Shown: in pieces, positions 26,604 to 34,580 of the stretch
Numbering within the stretch: position 1 is the first letter of the stretch
Layout: each line of letters begins with the position of its first letter
Source of the DNA: Mycolicibacter senuensis
GTDB lineage: Bacteria > Actinomycetota > Actinomycetes > Mycobacteriales > Mycobacteriaceae
Length of the DNA stretch: 36,168 bases
NCBI RefSeq assembly: GCF_003284925.1
Contig: NZ_QMEX01000030.1
Location: 1-36,168 of the forward strand
Reading direction: 5' to 3'
Notes under the pieces: generated by a model
Told to the model about the DNA's origin: nothing
The model's database searches: none
What the model saw: only the letters and a program-made list of their open reading frames with translations
Made by a program: the position numbers and the translations under genes

Positions 26604-27359
26604 GTGGTAGACCAGCGGGCGACGGTCGCCTGTCGCGACGGCCAACAGCTGCACCGTGGTGATTTTCCGCTGCCGGTGCTGCGGCTGGCCGGCGTCGCCA
26701 AGACCTACCGCAGCGGAGACGAACAGGTACCCGTGCTTGTCGACTTCGACTTCAGCGTGAGCCCAGCCGAATTCGTCGTGGTGACCGGGCCATCGGGGGT
26801 CGGCAAATCGACTCTGCTGCACATCGCGGGCGTGCTGGATGCGCCGGATTCGGGCGCGGTGGCCGTGGCCGGACAGGACGTCTGGGCGATGAGCGCCCGC
26901 GAGCGCGCCGTATTCCGGCGCCGCCACCTCGGTTTCGTGTTCCAGTTCTTCAATCTGGTGCCGACATTGACCGCCGTCGAAAATGTCTCATTGCCACTGG
27001 TTCTCGACGGAACACCGGCTCGGTCTGCGGATGCCTGCGCCGAGGAGCTGTTGCGACGAGTCGGGCTGGGTAACAGAGCCTGCCACCGGCCGGCCGAACT
27101 GTCGGGCGGGCAACTGCAGCGGGTGGCGCTGGCGCGCGCACTGGTGGCCCGCCCGGCCCTGGTGTTGGCCGACGAGCCGACCGGCAATCTCGACCGCCAG
27201 GCGTCGAGCGAGGTCTTGGAGTTGCTGCGGGGGCTATCGGTCGAAGACGGCACGGCGGTCGTCATGGTGACGCACGACCCGGTTGCCGCCCGCTACGGGT
27301 CCCGCGAACTGCACCTGGTCGATGGGCGTGCGTGCGCGGTGGGCGCGCGGGAGCGGTGA
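26604..27359 (+). CDS. ABC transporter ATPase (LolD/MacB type)
   Basis: A 251-residue ABC ATPase of the class that powers FtsX/MacB-type permeases. Walker A GPSGVGKST lies at 62-70, the Q-loop at Gln114 in FVFQFFNLVPTLTA, the signature LSGGQ at 166-170, Walker B LVLADE at 186-191 and the H-loop at His224. Size and partner resemble the M. tuberculosis Rv0986-Rv0987 pair (AttE/AttF-like), but this is recognition of type, not orthology. The GTG start is 12 bases after the secreted-protein stop; a GTG at 26676 just before the first beta strand is an alternative. The stop overlaps the permease start by one base (TGATG). Confidence 0.9.
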   Translation: MVDQRATVACRDGQQLHRGDFPLPVLRLAGVAKTYRSGDEQVPVLVDFDFSVSPAEFVVVTGPSGVGKSTLLHIAGVLDAPDSGAVAVAGQDVWAMSARERAVFRRRHLGFVFQFFNLVPTLTAVENVSLPLVLDGTPARSADACAEELLRRVGLGNRACHRPAELSGGQLQRVALARALVARPALVLADEPTGNLDRQASSEVLELLRGLSVEDGTAVVMVTHDPVAARYGSRELHLVDGRACAVGARER

Positions 27360-29920
27360 TGCGGCGGCTGCGCGCCGGCTGGGCGTCGTTCCGGCGAATC
27401 CACCTGGCGGCCTTGATCGCCGATTGGCGCAGGACGCTGCTCAGCGTGATCGGCGTCGGGCTCGGCGTGACGGTGGTGCTCGGGACGCTGATCCTCAAGA
27501 CCGAGGTGGTCCGCCCGTTCGACTCGTTCGGCCCGTCACTCACCCGGGCCGCCGACGGGGTGCTGCAGGTCAGTCCGAACGTCAGCGGCCGACTGCCGAT
27601 TCGGACGGTCGATCGGCTGCGTGCCGAGGTGGCCGGCGCGTTGGCGGTGATCCCGGTCGTGGCGGGCCTGACGCCCGTCGACATCCCGGCGGGCCGCGGC
27701 ACTCGCGGCTTCTTTCTGCTGGGCGGGTCGTGCCAGATCGAACTGCTGGTCGGGCGGTTCGATTGCGAGCGGCGTGCCCGCGATGTCAAGCCCGCGGCGG
27801 GTCCCGGGGTGCCGCTGCAGGTTCCGGCGGCCATCGCCGCGCGGCACGGCCTGCAGCTCGGTGACGAGCTGCGCATCCCGGGACTGCCCCCGGGTTCGGC
27901 GCACCTGGGCTGGACATTTGCGGAGTTCGACCGCGTCGCCGGCATCAACGACGGCTATGTGCTGTTGACCCCGAACGCGGATATCGCAGCGAGCATGCTC
28001 GGCTCTCCCGGCTATCTTTCCGCCGCATTCGTCGTGCCCAAGCCCGGTTCGCCGGTCACCGCCGACGTGGACCGCGTCATCGCAGGCGTCGCCACAGCGG
28101 GGCCGCCGCGCCCGCAGCTGCCGGCGGTCTTCGAGAACAGCATGCAGGGGCTCAATCTGGTCGCGTTGGCCGGCATCCTCGTCGGCGTCCTCATCGCCGT
28201 GAACACCATCTTGTTGGCCGTCGAGGACCGGCGAGCGGTGATGGGGACCATCGGCGCGATCGGGGCCCCGCCGGTCGGGCTGTTCGGCGGGATGCTCGGC
28301 GAAGGCGCGGTGGTGGGTGCTCTCGGCGGACTGTTGGGGGTGCCGAGCGGTTTCCTGTTGGGGACGTATCTGATCGACCGCTTCGGGCAGTCCATGCTGG
28401 CCGGGTCCGGCGGCGCCATCGCAGCGCACTTCAGTGCGAACCTGGTCGCGATCGGAGTGGCGGCGGGCATCGTCTGCGGGATTCTTGCGATGCTCGGGCC
28501 GGCCGCCAGGTTGCGGCGCGACGGGCCGCTGGCCTCGATGGCCAGTGCCGGCGGCGTGCAGCGCGTCCGGACGATCCCGCTTTGGCCGCTGATGGTCGGC
28601 GTGGCAGCGCTGGCGGGCGCCGTCGTGGTCTCGAAGATATTCGCGCGCGGGTCGCTCCCATTGAAGGTGGGCATCGACGCCATGACCGTCGGGCTGTGCG
28701 GGGTGGTCTTGGTGACGGTGTGGCTCGCCCCGCGCGGCGCCCGGCCCCTGATCGGGTTGCTGACGATCGCACGTCCTGCCGCCGGCCGGCTGCTGGGTGC
28801 TGACTTTCAGCGTTACGCAATGCTGTTCGCCTTCTCCGCCGCGCTGCTGACGGAGGCCGCCAGCTTCGCCATCGGTTCACAGACCATGCAACTGCTCGGC
28901 ACCGAACAGGTTGCCGCGCAGAAGGCAGACCGACTGCCCACCGCCTTGTTGATCAGCGCCCAGTCGGTGCTGGATCAGCGGGACGGCGCGATCACCGACG
29001 CCGCGTTCGGTTTGGTGACCGGCGCCGCCGCCGGTCACAGCGTGGCGTCACGCTGGCGAGCCACGATCTCGTCGGGAACGTCGTCGCGTCTTGTCTTCGG
29101 CGTCGAACCGGGGGGCTGGTACAGCCAGGCGTTGTTTGAGCCGGCCGGGGGTCGTGACAGGTTCTGGGCGGGGTTGCGAGACGGTGAGATCGGCCTGAGC
29201 GCGATTGCCGCCGCCCGAATCGGCGTCGCCGCCGGGGGCACCGTGCAGTTGCCCACCGTAGCTGGGCCGAAACGCTATCGGGTGGCCGGAGTCTTCGGTC
29301 CGAAGATGATCAACGACGCCGCAGTGGGCGACATCGTCGTGGTGTCGGAGTCGTTGGCGCGCTCGGACTGGGCTGCCGTACGCGATCAGGTCGCGGTGGG
29401 CTACCCGTCCGCGGCGGACGCAGCCGCACACCGAGACGCATTCCTGGACCTGCGCGCCGGATTGTGGGTCTACGACAACAAGCAGTGGCGTGCGGTGGCC
29501 ACCGACGGAGTCAGCCGTTTCCTGGAGCCGCTCACGTTCGCCGGTTTTGTGGTGATGGCAGCCGCCGGTTTGAGCCTGCTGAATGTGTTCGTACTGGGAC
29601 TCGTGCAACGCAAGCGCGAACGTGCCGCATTGCGGGCCGTCGGCGTGACCCCCGGGCAGGAGCAGGCGGTGATCGTCGCCAACGCCGTGCTGCTCGGCGT
29701 GCTGGTCGCCGGCCTCGCCATGCTGGGCGGGGTGGGCCTGACCTATCTGTGGTCGCTGGGTTCATCGGTGTACTACGGCATCACGTTCGAATGGGGGGTG
29801 CTGCCATCGCCGCTGCGCACCGGGGTGGCAGCAGTGTTCCTGCTGGTCTTGGCCGCCGCGCTGTATCCGGTGATACGTTCGCGGCGCCTGGAGACCGTCG
29901 AGGTGCTGCGAAGCAATTGA
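27359..29920 (+). CDS. ABC transporter permease (FtsX/MacB type, 853 residues)
   Basis: A large permease with two FtsX-type units. One span is near the N-terminus (LLSVIGVGLGVTVVLGTLIL), followed by an extracytoplasmic domain. A central group of spans starts near residue 260, then comes a second extracytoplasmic domain. The last spans end in FLLVLAAALYPVIRSRRLETVEVLRSN, the usual C-terminus of this superfamily. MacB/LolCDE-type systems act on substrates from the membrane or periplasmic side rather than importing solutes, so export or release of a lipid, lipoprotein or metabolite is the likely role. The ATG at 27359 overlaps the ATPase stop. It converges on the P450 gene, 36 bases away. Confidence 0.88.
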   Translation: MRRLRAGWASFRRIHLAALIADWRRTLLSVIGVGLGVTVVLGTLILKTEVVRPFDSFGPSLTRAADGVLQVSPNVSGRLPIRTVDRLRAEVAGALAVIPVVAGLTPVDIPAGRGTRGFFLLGGSCQIELLVGRFDCERRARDVKPAAGPGVPLQVPAAIAARHGLQLGDELRIPGLPPGSAHLGWTFAEFDRVAGINDGYVLLTPNADIAASMLGSPGYLSAAFVVPKPGSPVTADVDRVIAGVATAGPPRPQLPAVFENSMQGLNLVALAGILVGVLIAVNTILLAVEDRRAVMGTIGAIGAPPVGLFGGMLGEGAVVGALGGLLGVPSGFLLGTYLIDRFGQSMLAGSGGAIAAHFSANLVAIGVAAGIVCGILAMLGPAARLRRDGPLASMASAGGVQRVRTIPLWPLMVGVAALAGAVVVSKIFARGSLPLKVGIDAMTVGLCGVVLVTVWLAPRGARPLIGLLTIARPAAGRLLGADFQRYAMLFAFSAALLTEAASFAIGSQTMQLLGTEQVAAQKADRLPTALLISAQSVLDQRDGAITDAAFGLVTGAAAGHSVASRWRATISSGTSSRLVFGVEPGGWYSQALFEPAGGRDRFWAGLRDGEIGLSAIAAARIGVAAGGTVQLPTVAGPKRYRVAGVFGPKMINDAAVGDIVVVSESLARSDWAAVRDQVAVGYPSAADAAAHRDAFLDLRAGLWVYDNKQWRAVATDGVSRFLEPLTFAGFVVMAAAGLSLLNVFVLGLVQRKRERAALRAVGVTPGQEQAVIVANAVLLGVLVAGLAMLGGVGLTYLWSLGSSVYYGITFEWGVLPSPLRTGVAAVFLLVLAAALYPVIRSRRLETVEVLRSN

Positions 29921-29930
29921 GCTGTGCGCA

Positions 29931-29944
29931 GTGCCGGCCGGCAC
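29931..29944. terminator. Perfect palindrome between convergent genes
   Basis: GTGCCGGCCGGCAC lies in the 36-base gap between the permease stop and the P450 stop. It can form a 5-base-pair stem with a 4-base loop. It is short and lacks a T tract, so termination is only a possibility. Confidence 0.25.
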
Positions 29945-29956
29945 GAGGTCGTGATT

Positions 29957-31390
29957 TCAGGAGCGCCGGCGCGCGATCAGCTCCACGCCGTTCTTCGGCC
30001 GCGCGCTCTTCATCGCGTCAAGCTCAGCTGGTGTGCCGGGCGCAAGATCAAACGTGAAATGCCGAAACATGATTGCCGCAATCAGCACCATCTCCATCAG
30101 TGCAAAACTTTGTCCGATGCAGATACGTCGCCCGCCGCCGAACGGCAGGTAGGCAGAGCGGGGGCGATTCTTGGGGTCTTGCAAGAATCTGCTGGGATCG
30201 AAGGTCTCCGGGTCCGGCCACCAGCGCGGGTCATGGTGAATGTGGTTGACCTGGATGAAAATTGTGGTGCCGCGTCGAATTCGGTGCCCTCCGATGACGT
30301 CATCCTCGATGGCGCGCCGCCCGATGATCCCCCACACCGCGGGGAAGTAGCGCTGCGCTTCCTGGATGGATGCTGTGGTCCACGGCAGCCTACTGAGATC
30401 GTCGGCGACCGGGCGGCGCGTGCCCAGCACGGCGTCGATCTCGTCGAGCATGCGGTCTCGGGCCGCGGGATGCAGCGCCATCAGATACCAGAACCCGGAC
30501 ATGGCATTGGCAGTTGTTTCGTGGCCGGCGAGTATGAATGCCATGGTCTCGTCCCGAATTCGTCGGCGTGGCCAGATCCCGCCGTCGGCGTGCAGCAAGA
30601 CGTTGAGTAGGTCAGCGGAGTCGGTCGGGTGATCCAGTCGCTGGTCGACCACCGAATTGATGGCACGGTCGAGCGACAGGGTGATGTCCTGCATGTCGTT
30701 CAACGGTGGCGGCAGCCGGATGCCCGAGAACGCCAGCCAGTTCAGTGTGTTGTAGACGCGGCGCGGCATGAGGCCCCACAGTCCTAGTCGCTCCAGCCGC
30801 TCTGCGTGCTCCACCCCCCGGGTCGCCAGGTCGTGCACGGTATCGAGCAGCGGCCCGAAGTCCTGGCTGAACAGGGAATTGGCGACCACCCGCAGGGTCA
30901 TCTCCACCATCGTGCGGTGCATGTCGAACGGGATGTCGGTTCGCAGTGCCTCGGTGACCGCTGTGATCGGGTCGATCATCAAATCGACCAGGCCGTCAAG
31001 GTGGCGTCGCGCAAAGGTCGGGTTCAGCGCCCGGCGGTGAGCGGCCCAGGAATCACCCTCGTCGGTGACCAAGTTGACGCCCGCGCAGGTTCGGATGGGC
31101 TCGTATTCGTTTGACTTGACGTATTTGAGGCGAGCCTGGTGCAGCACGTGATCCACATATTCGGGATGGCCGATAGACACGAAACGTCGCCCGGCGCAAC
31201 GGAAGCGGGTGAAATCGCTGCCCCGCGTGCGCTCCAGAAAGCCGTTACGGACGTCGAATCCAACAGTGATGGCCTCGCGGGTCATCGTCCAGGTGCTCAG
31301 CCGGGTGGCCGGTTTCGGTGCAGCGACCGAACCGGCGAGGCTGACTCGATCGATGTGTGTTGCGCTATCCACCGCAGCGCCTCCGTCCAT
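29957..31390 (-). CDS. Cytochrome P450 (first)
   Basis: A 477-residue heme monooxygenase. The I-helix motif AGHETT lies at 288-293, EAQR (the ExxR pair, Glu344/Arg347) follows, and the heme loop FGGGRRICIG places the heme thiolate at Cys424. The residues before the heme loop (RPRSAYLPFGGG) recall the CYP4/CYP132-like fatty-acid or terpenoid hydroxylase type rather than typical small soluble bacterial P450s; I do not assign a CYP number. The start at 31390 is the first ATG; a Met near residue 36 is possible. It lies downstream of the acyltransferase gene with a 124-base gap holding operator copy C, so it probably has its own regulated promoter. Confidence 0.93.
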   Translation of the reverse strand: MDGGAAVDSATHIDRVSLAGSVAAPKPATRLSTWTMTREAITVGFDVRNGFLERTRGSDFTRFRCAGRRFVSIGHPEYVDHVLHQARLKYVKSNEYEPIRTCAGVNLVTDEGDSWAAHRRALNPTFARRHLDGLVDLMIDPITAVTEALRTDIPFDMHRTMVEMTLRVVANSLFSQDFGPLLDTVHDLATRGVEHAERLERLGLWGLMPRRVYNTLNWLAFSGIRLPPPLNDMQDITLSLDRAINSVVDQRLDHPTDSADLLNVLLHADGGIWPRRRIRDETMAFILAGHETTANAMSGFWYLMALHPAARDRMLDEIDAVLGTRRPVADDLSRLPWTTASIQEAQRYFPAVWGIIGRRAIEDDVIGGHRIRRGTTIFIQVNHIHHDPRWWPDPETFDPSRFLQDPKNRPRSAYLPFGGGRRICIGQSFALMEMVLIAAIMFRHFTFDLAPGTPAELDAMKSARPKNGVELIARRRS

Positions 31391-31430
31391 TCATGACCGA
31401 TATCGTCGCGTGCGTCAAGCCGGGGGAACT

Positions 31431-31446
31431 CAGTAGTGCGCTACGG
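31431..31446 (-). promoter_or_regulatory. Palindromic operator, copy C
   Basis: Read toward the P450 gene, the site is CCGTAGCGCACTACTG. It differs from the palindromic consensus at one position. It lies 40 bases upstream of the P450 ATG, in the gap after the acyltransferase gene. Confidence 0.7.
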
Positions 31447-31514
31447 CATTTCCAGTGGTCTGGGCTCAGCACTACGGCCGCGAAACGTTCGTGGGCACCG
31501 GACCGGAGCGGTAA

Positions 31515-32834
31515 TCAACTCCGAATCATTTGATGCACGCGAGGAATAGCGTCGTCGGCATGCCGAAACCGGTAAATGTGTTCCCGGATGGCGGGGCTCG
31601 ACATGGCTTGGTAGTCCTTGGGAGGCAACGCCATCTGAAATACCAGTCCGCGGCCATGCGCCCCTTGCATCAGTGCCCCGCCTCCCGCCACGGGCAGCTT
31701 CATCAGCAGCGTGCAGTAGGACACGCCGGCATCTTGGAATCGCAATCGGTAGACGCCGAAGCCGCTCAGGTTTGTGATCACCGGGTTCCACCGGGCCGGA
31801 TCGAAGGCGCTTGATACACAACGAGCTGCCCGCCACGGACCGCCCGTGTCGAGGAACCGTTGGTTGGCGCGCATGTCGCAGTGCTCGCCGGCGAAATGGT
31901 CCACGCTCCGGCGGATGCGTGCGGCGATCGACCCGGCGGTTTCGCCGCGTGCCAGGTCTAGGTTCAGTGTCGTGACGATGTTGCCGACCAGCATCGGATC
32001 AAGGCCACAGCGGTTCCGGGCGTTCACCACGATCGCCAGCGTGCGACGATCCACGGCTGGATCGGCGGCCATCAGCGCTTCGCAGACATGCGCGCACACG
32101 ACGTCGTTCGACGACAGGCGCAGCTGCTTTCCGTACCAGCCTCGCATACGAGACAGTTCGTCGTCACCGAAGTAGTAACTCACCGTCCGCTGCTTACGCG
32201 CATCCTTGGCCAGATACAGCGCGCTGCGCGCGAGCTCGGCGAGCCCGAGACAGCGAACCCCGGGCTCGGAGGCGCCGTCGGCGGGCAGATGCTCGTCGAG
32301 GTAGGCAGCACGGTCTTCGACGATCAACGGCTCGGCGAGCGGCCGGCCGGCAGCGGCGTCAGCCCAGGCGTTCATGAAGAGCATCAACGTCTGCATATCG
32401 CCGATCATGTGGTGCCAGGAGATGCCGAGTGCGGTCGCATCGTCGGCCAGCCGGGTGACCTTGACCTTGCACAGCGGGCCCAGCCCCCAGCGGGCCGCAA
32501 CGGCGTTCACCGGGTTCACCAGCCAGTCGCCGGTGTCGGTCGACGCCGAACGGATCGCGTCGTCCAGCGTGCGCGCCGACGACACGGAGGTGAAGGGCAC
32601 ACCCTGCCCGGTGCACCGGATTCGCGCCCCACCGTTGGGCATTGTCATCCGACCGGCGAAGATCGGTAGCTTCGTCAGGGCCTGCTCGAACGCGCGGGCG
32701 AGAGCCGTTGCGTCGAGGTGATGCTCAACGAAGAAGACGATGTGCATCGCCAGGTTGGCGACAATGGCATCGCCTACATTGCAGCGGATTTCGAGTGGTT
32801 CGGCGTGCGCCGGTTTGATCAGCTGAGTTGACAC
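31515..32834 (-). CDS. BAHD-like acyltransferase
   Basis: A 439-residue protein resembling the BAHD (PF02458) acyltransferases best known from plants and fungi. The catalytic HxxxD is HMIGD within SWHHMIGDMQTL (His142, Asp146). KLPIFAGRM near 55-63 matches the family's LP..AGR segment. NLSGFGVYRLRF near 355-366 stands where plant enzymes carry DFGWG. BAHD enzymes move an acyl group from acyl-CoA to an alcohol or amine. Condensation-domain or PapA-type relatives share HHxxxD and cannot be fully excluded. The GTG start is 6 bases after the stop of the second P450 gene, so the two are one operon; acylation of a P450-generated hydroxyl is a plausible reading. Confidence 0.75.
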   Translation of the reverse strand: MSTQLIKPAHAEPLEIRCNVGDAIVANLAMHIVFFVEHHLDATALARAFEQALTKLPIFAGRMTMPNGGARIRCTGQGVPFTSVSSARTLDDAIRSASTDTGDWLVNPVNAVAARWGLGPLCKVKVTRLADDATALGISWHHMIGDMQTLMLFMNAWADAAAGRPLAEPLIVEDRAAYLDEHLPADGASEPGVRCLGLAELARSALYLAKDARKQRTVSYYFGDDELSRMRGWYGKQLRLSSNDVVCAHVCEALMAADPAVDRRTLAIVVNARNRCGLDPMLVGNIVTTLNLDLARGETAGSIAARIRRSVDHFAGEHCDMRANQRFLDTGGPWRAARCVSSAFDPARWNPVITNLSGFGVYRLRFQDAGVSYCTLLMKLPVAGGGALMQGAHGRGLVFQMALPPKDYQAMSSPAIREHIYRFRHADDAIPRVHQMIRS

Positions 32835-32840
32835 GATCGG

Positions 32841-34139
32841 CTACGTTCGCCTGGTCACGGCGACGCGGCCGCCGAGTTTCGGGGTATGGGCCACGCCGCG
32901 GAAGTGCGACTTCTCGCCGGGGGAGGCGTCCGTGTGGATGCTGAAGTGCCGCAACACCGTGCGCAGCACGATATCCATCTCGGTGACCGCGAAGTCGGCG
33001 CCGGGGCACCGCCGAGTTCCGCCGCCGAACGCCAGCCATGCCGGTGGCGCCGGTCTGCTGCGGTCGAACCGATACGGATCGAAGTGTTCGGGGTGTGGGA
33101 AGAGCTGCGGATTCTCATGCAGGTCGGCAATACGCACCAACACCGTGCGTCCGTGGGGTATCCGCCATCCACCGAGGTCGAAATGCGTTGCAGTGACCCG
33201 GCGGCCGGTCACGTCGAGGACGGTGCGCGCACGCAGCGACTCCGCGATCGTGGCCCGCCGAAACTCGCTGCCGTCCGAGTCGACTTCGCTGACCAACTCG
33301 GCCAGCACGGCTGGGTGCCGCCGCAACCGCTCAAAGGTCCAGGCCAGCGCCGTCGCCGTGGTTTCGTGGCCCGCGACGATCAGGGTCAACAGTTCGTCAC
33401 CGATGTCGCACCGCGACACCTGCGATCCGTCGGCCCGCCGGGCGCGCAGCAACCCTGCCAAGACATCGGAGCGATCGTTGAGGCCGGGATCGGCCGCCGC
33501 ACGGTCGACCAGCGCACCGATGATTCGATCCAACGGCGTGCGCAGTTCGTCGAGCTTGCCCCACGGGCTGTAATGCCGGACCGGGGGCGGCGGCGCCGGC
33601 GCGAACGCCAGCAGCTGTCCGAGCGTCATGTAGGGCGGGATCAGCTCGCGCAGTTCCGCCAGTTCGGCGTTGTCGACCCCGAACAGTGTCCGCAGAATCA
33701 CGTTCAAGGTGATCCTTTTCATCGGCTCGAGAATCCGGAACTCGGTGTCCTCGGGCCACGTCGCGCTTTCGCGCAGCGTCTCGGATTCGACCACCGTCTC
33801 ATAAGCTCTCAGGCTCGACCCGTGAAATGCCGGTGCCAGTAGGCGGCGTCGGTCGCCATGACCGGTGCCGTCGAGCGCGAAGATCGATCCCGGTCCGAAC
33901 AAATTGCTCAGATTTGGCTGCACATTGGCCAGTTGGCCGGCGTCGGCGCCGCACACCGAACGCACCAGGGCCGGGTCGGAGACCACGACCGATCGACCGA
34001 AGAACGGGATGTTCAGCTCGAAGACGTGTCCATATCGCCCGATCCAGTGCCGCATCGCGGAGCGGCGACGGAAGGCGAACAGGGCCCCCTGCACGAGCTT
34101 GGGTGAACGTACCCGCGGCGGGCTCGACCTGGTCGGCAT
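32841..34139 (-). CDS. Cytochrome P450 (second)
   Basis: A 432-residue P450. AGHETT lies at 256-261, ExxR is ESLR (Glu300, Arg303), and FGGGTRRCPG places the heme thiolate at Cys378. The FGGGTRRCPGADFA loop and overall style recall the mycobacterial CYP135/CYP138 group, whose substrates are unknown. The ATG at 34139 has a strong AAAGGAG ribosome-binding site 4-5 bases upstream. It heads the operon with the acyltransferase, and operator copy D lies 60 bases upstream. It is only distantly similar to the other P450 here, so the two are not a recent duplication. Confidence 0.93.
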   Translation of the reverse strand: MPTRSSPPRVRSPKLVQGALFAFRRRSAMRHWIGRYGHVFELNIPFFGRSVVVSDPALVRSVCGADAGQLANVQPNLSNLFGPGSIFALDGTGHGDRRRLLAPAFHGSSLRAYETVVESETLRESATWPEDTEFRILEPMKRITLNVILRTLFGVDNAELAELRELIPPYMTLGQLLAFAPAPPPPVRHYSPWGKLDELRTPLDRIIGALVDRAAADPGLNDRSDVLAGLLRARRADGSQVSRCDIGDELLTLIVAGHETTATALAWTFERLRRHPAVLAELVSEVDSDGSEFRRATIAESLRARTVLDVTGRRVTATHFDLGGWRIPHGRTVLVRIADLHENPQLFPHPEHFDPYRFDRSRPAPPAWLAFGGGTRRCPGADFAVTEMDIVLRTVLRHFSIHTDASPGEKSHFRGVAHTPKLGGRVAVTRRT

Positions 34140-34199
34140 GGATCTCCTTTCGCGCGCTGGTTCAAGCTGAATCCTCGTCCCTGCGCTGCGGGGCGGTCT

Positions 34200-34215
34200 C
34201 GGTAGTGCGCTACTG
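34200..34215 (-). promoter_or_regulatory. Palindromic operator, copy D
   Basis: Read toward the P450 gene, the site is CAGTAGCGCACTACCG, one mismatch from the palindromic consensus. It lies 60 bases upstream of the P450-acyltransferase operon. The divergent small frame at 34377 starts 161 bases away on the other side. Confidence 0.7.
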
Positions 34216-34376
34216 CTTCATGCGCGCCTCTCGGGTGGCGGTACTGAGGCGCGTCCTAGGTAACACCTCGGCCGGAGACCGTCGGATTGCAGTATTCCCA
34301 CACTGCGTTCGCCGCGGTGGGCGCGCGTGAGGATGTGTCAGGTCACCTCAAGCGACACCGAGGGAGGAGGCAGCTC

Positions 34377-34547
34377 ATGTCTGTGTCATTTGCGACACAT
34401 TCGTGGGGCCCTATTGCACGGGCGCGCCGGCTTCCGGCGGCCCTCCGCATGAAGGCGCCCCGGCGCCCGGAGCCACACCGCGACCCGCCGCTGATCAGCA
34501 CTGTTCTCGAGAATGCCGCGGTGGCGCGGGCGATGCATCGGTTGTGA
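34377..34547 (+). CDS. Candidate small protein (56 residues)
   Basis: A short frame begins at ATG 34377 behind an unusually strong ribosome-binding site, AGGGAGGAGG, with ideal 6-base spacing. The peptide starts MSVSFATHSWGPIARARR, is basic and Pro-rich in the middle, and ends NAAVARAMHRL. I recognise no family. It fills most of the 440-base gap between the second P450 gene and the steroid dehydrogenase gene, divergent from the former. Codons 2-8 contain a perfect inverted repeat, TGTGTC-ATTTGC-GACACA (34382-34399), which might hide or regulate the start. The strong ribosome-binding site is the main support; the rest of the gap shows nothing else coding. Confidence 0.4.
   Translation: MSVSFATHSWGPIARARRLPAALRMKAPRRPEPHRDPPLISTVLENAAVARAMHRL
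34382..34399. repeat. Inverted repeat at the small-ORF start
   Basis: TGTGTC and GACACA are perfect 6-base arms around ATTTGC, beginning 5 bases after the A of the ATG. It may be an operator or an RNA hairpin over the translation start. Its half-site resembles, in the opposite orientation, the TGACACA/TGTGTCA arms near 7.6 kb; this may be chance. Confidence 0.3.
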
Positions 34548-34580
34548 TGCGGTGGCTACGAAGGCGCAATGGCCCCAAGG

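Noticed and set aside
27536..28429. Minus-strand open frames within the permease gene
   Set aside because: Several overlapping antisense frames exist, but the permease frame carries the membrane spans and the coupled start.
16845..34580. Island as a prophage or transposon
   Set aside because: No integrase, transposase, tRNA target or flanking direct repeats were seen at the edges.
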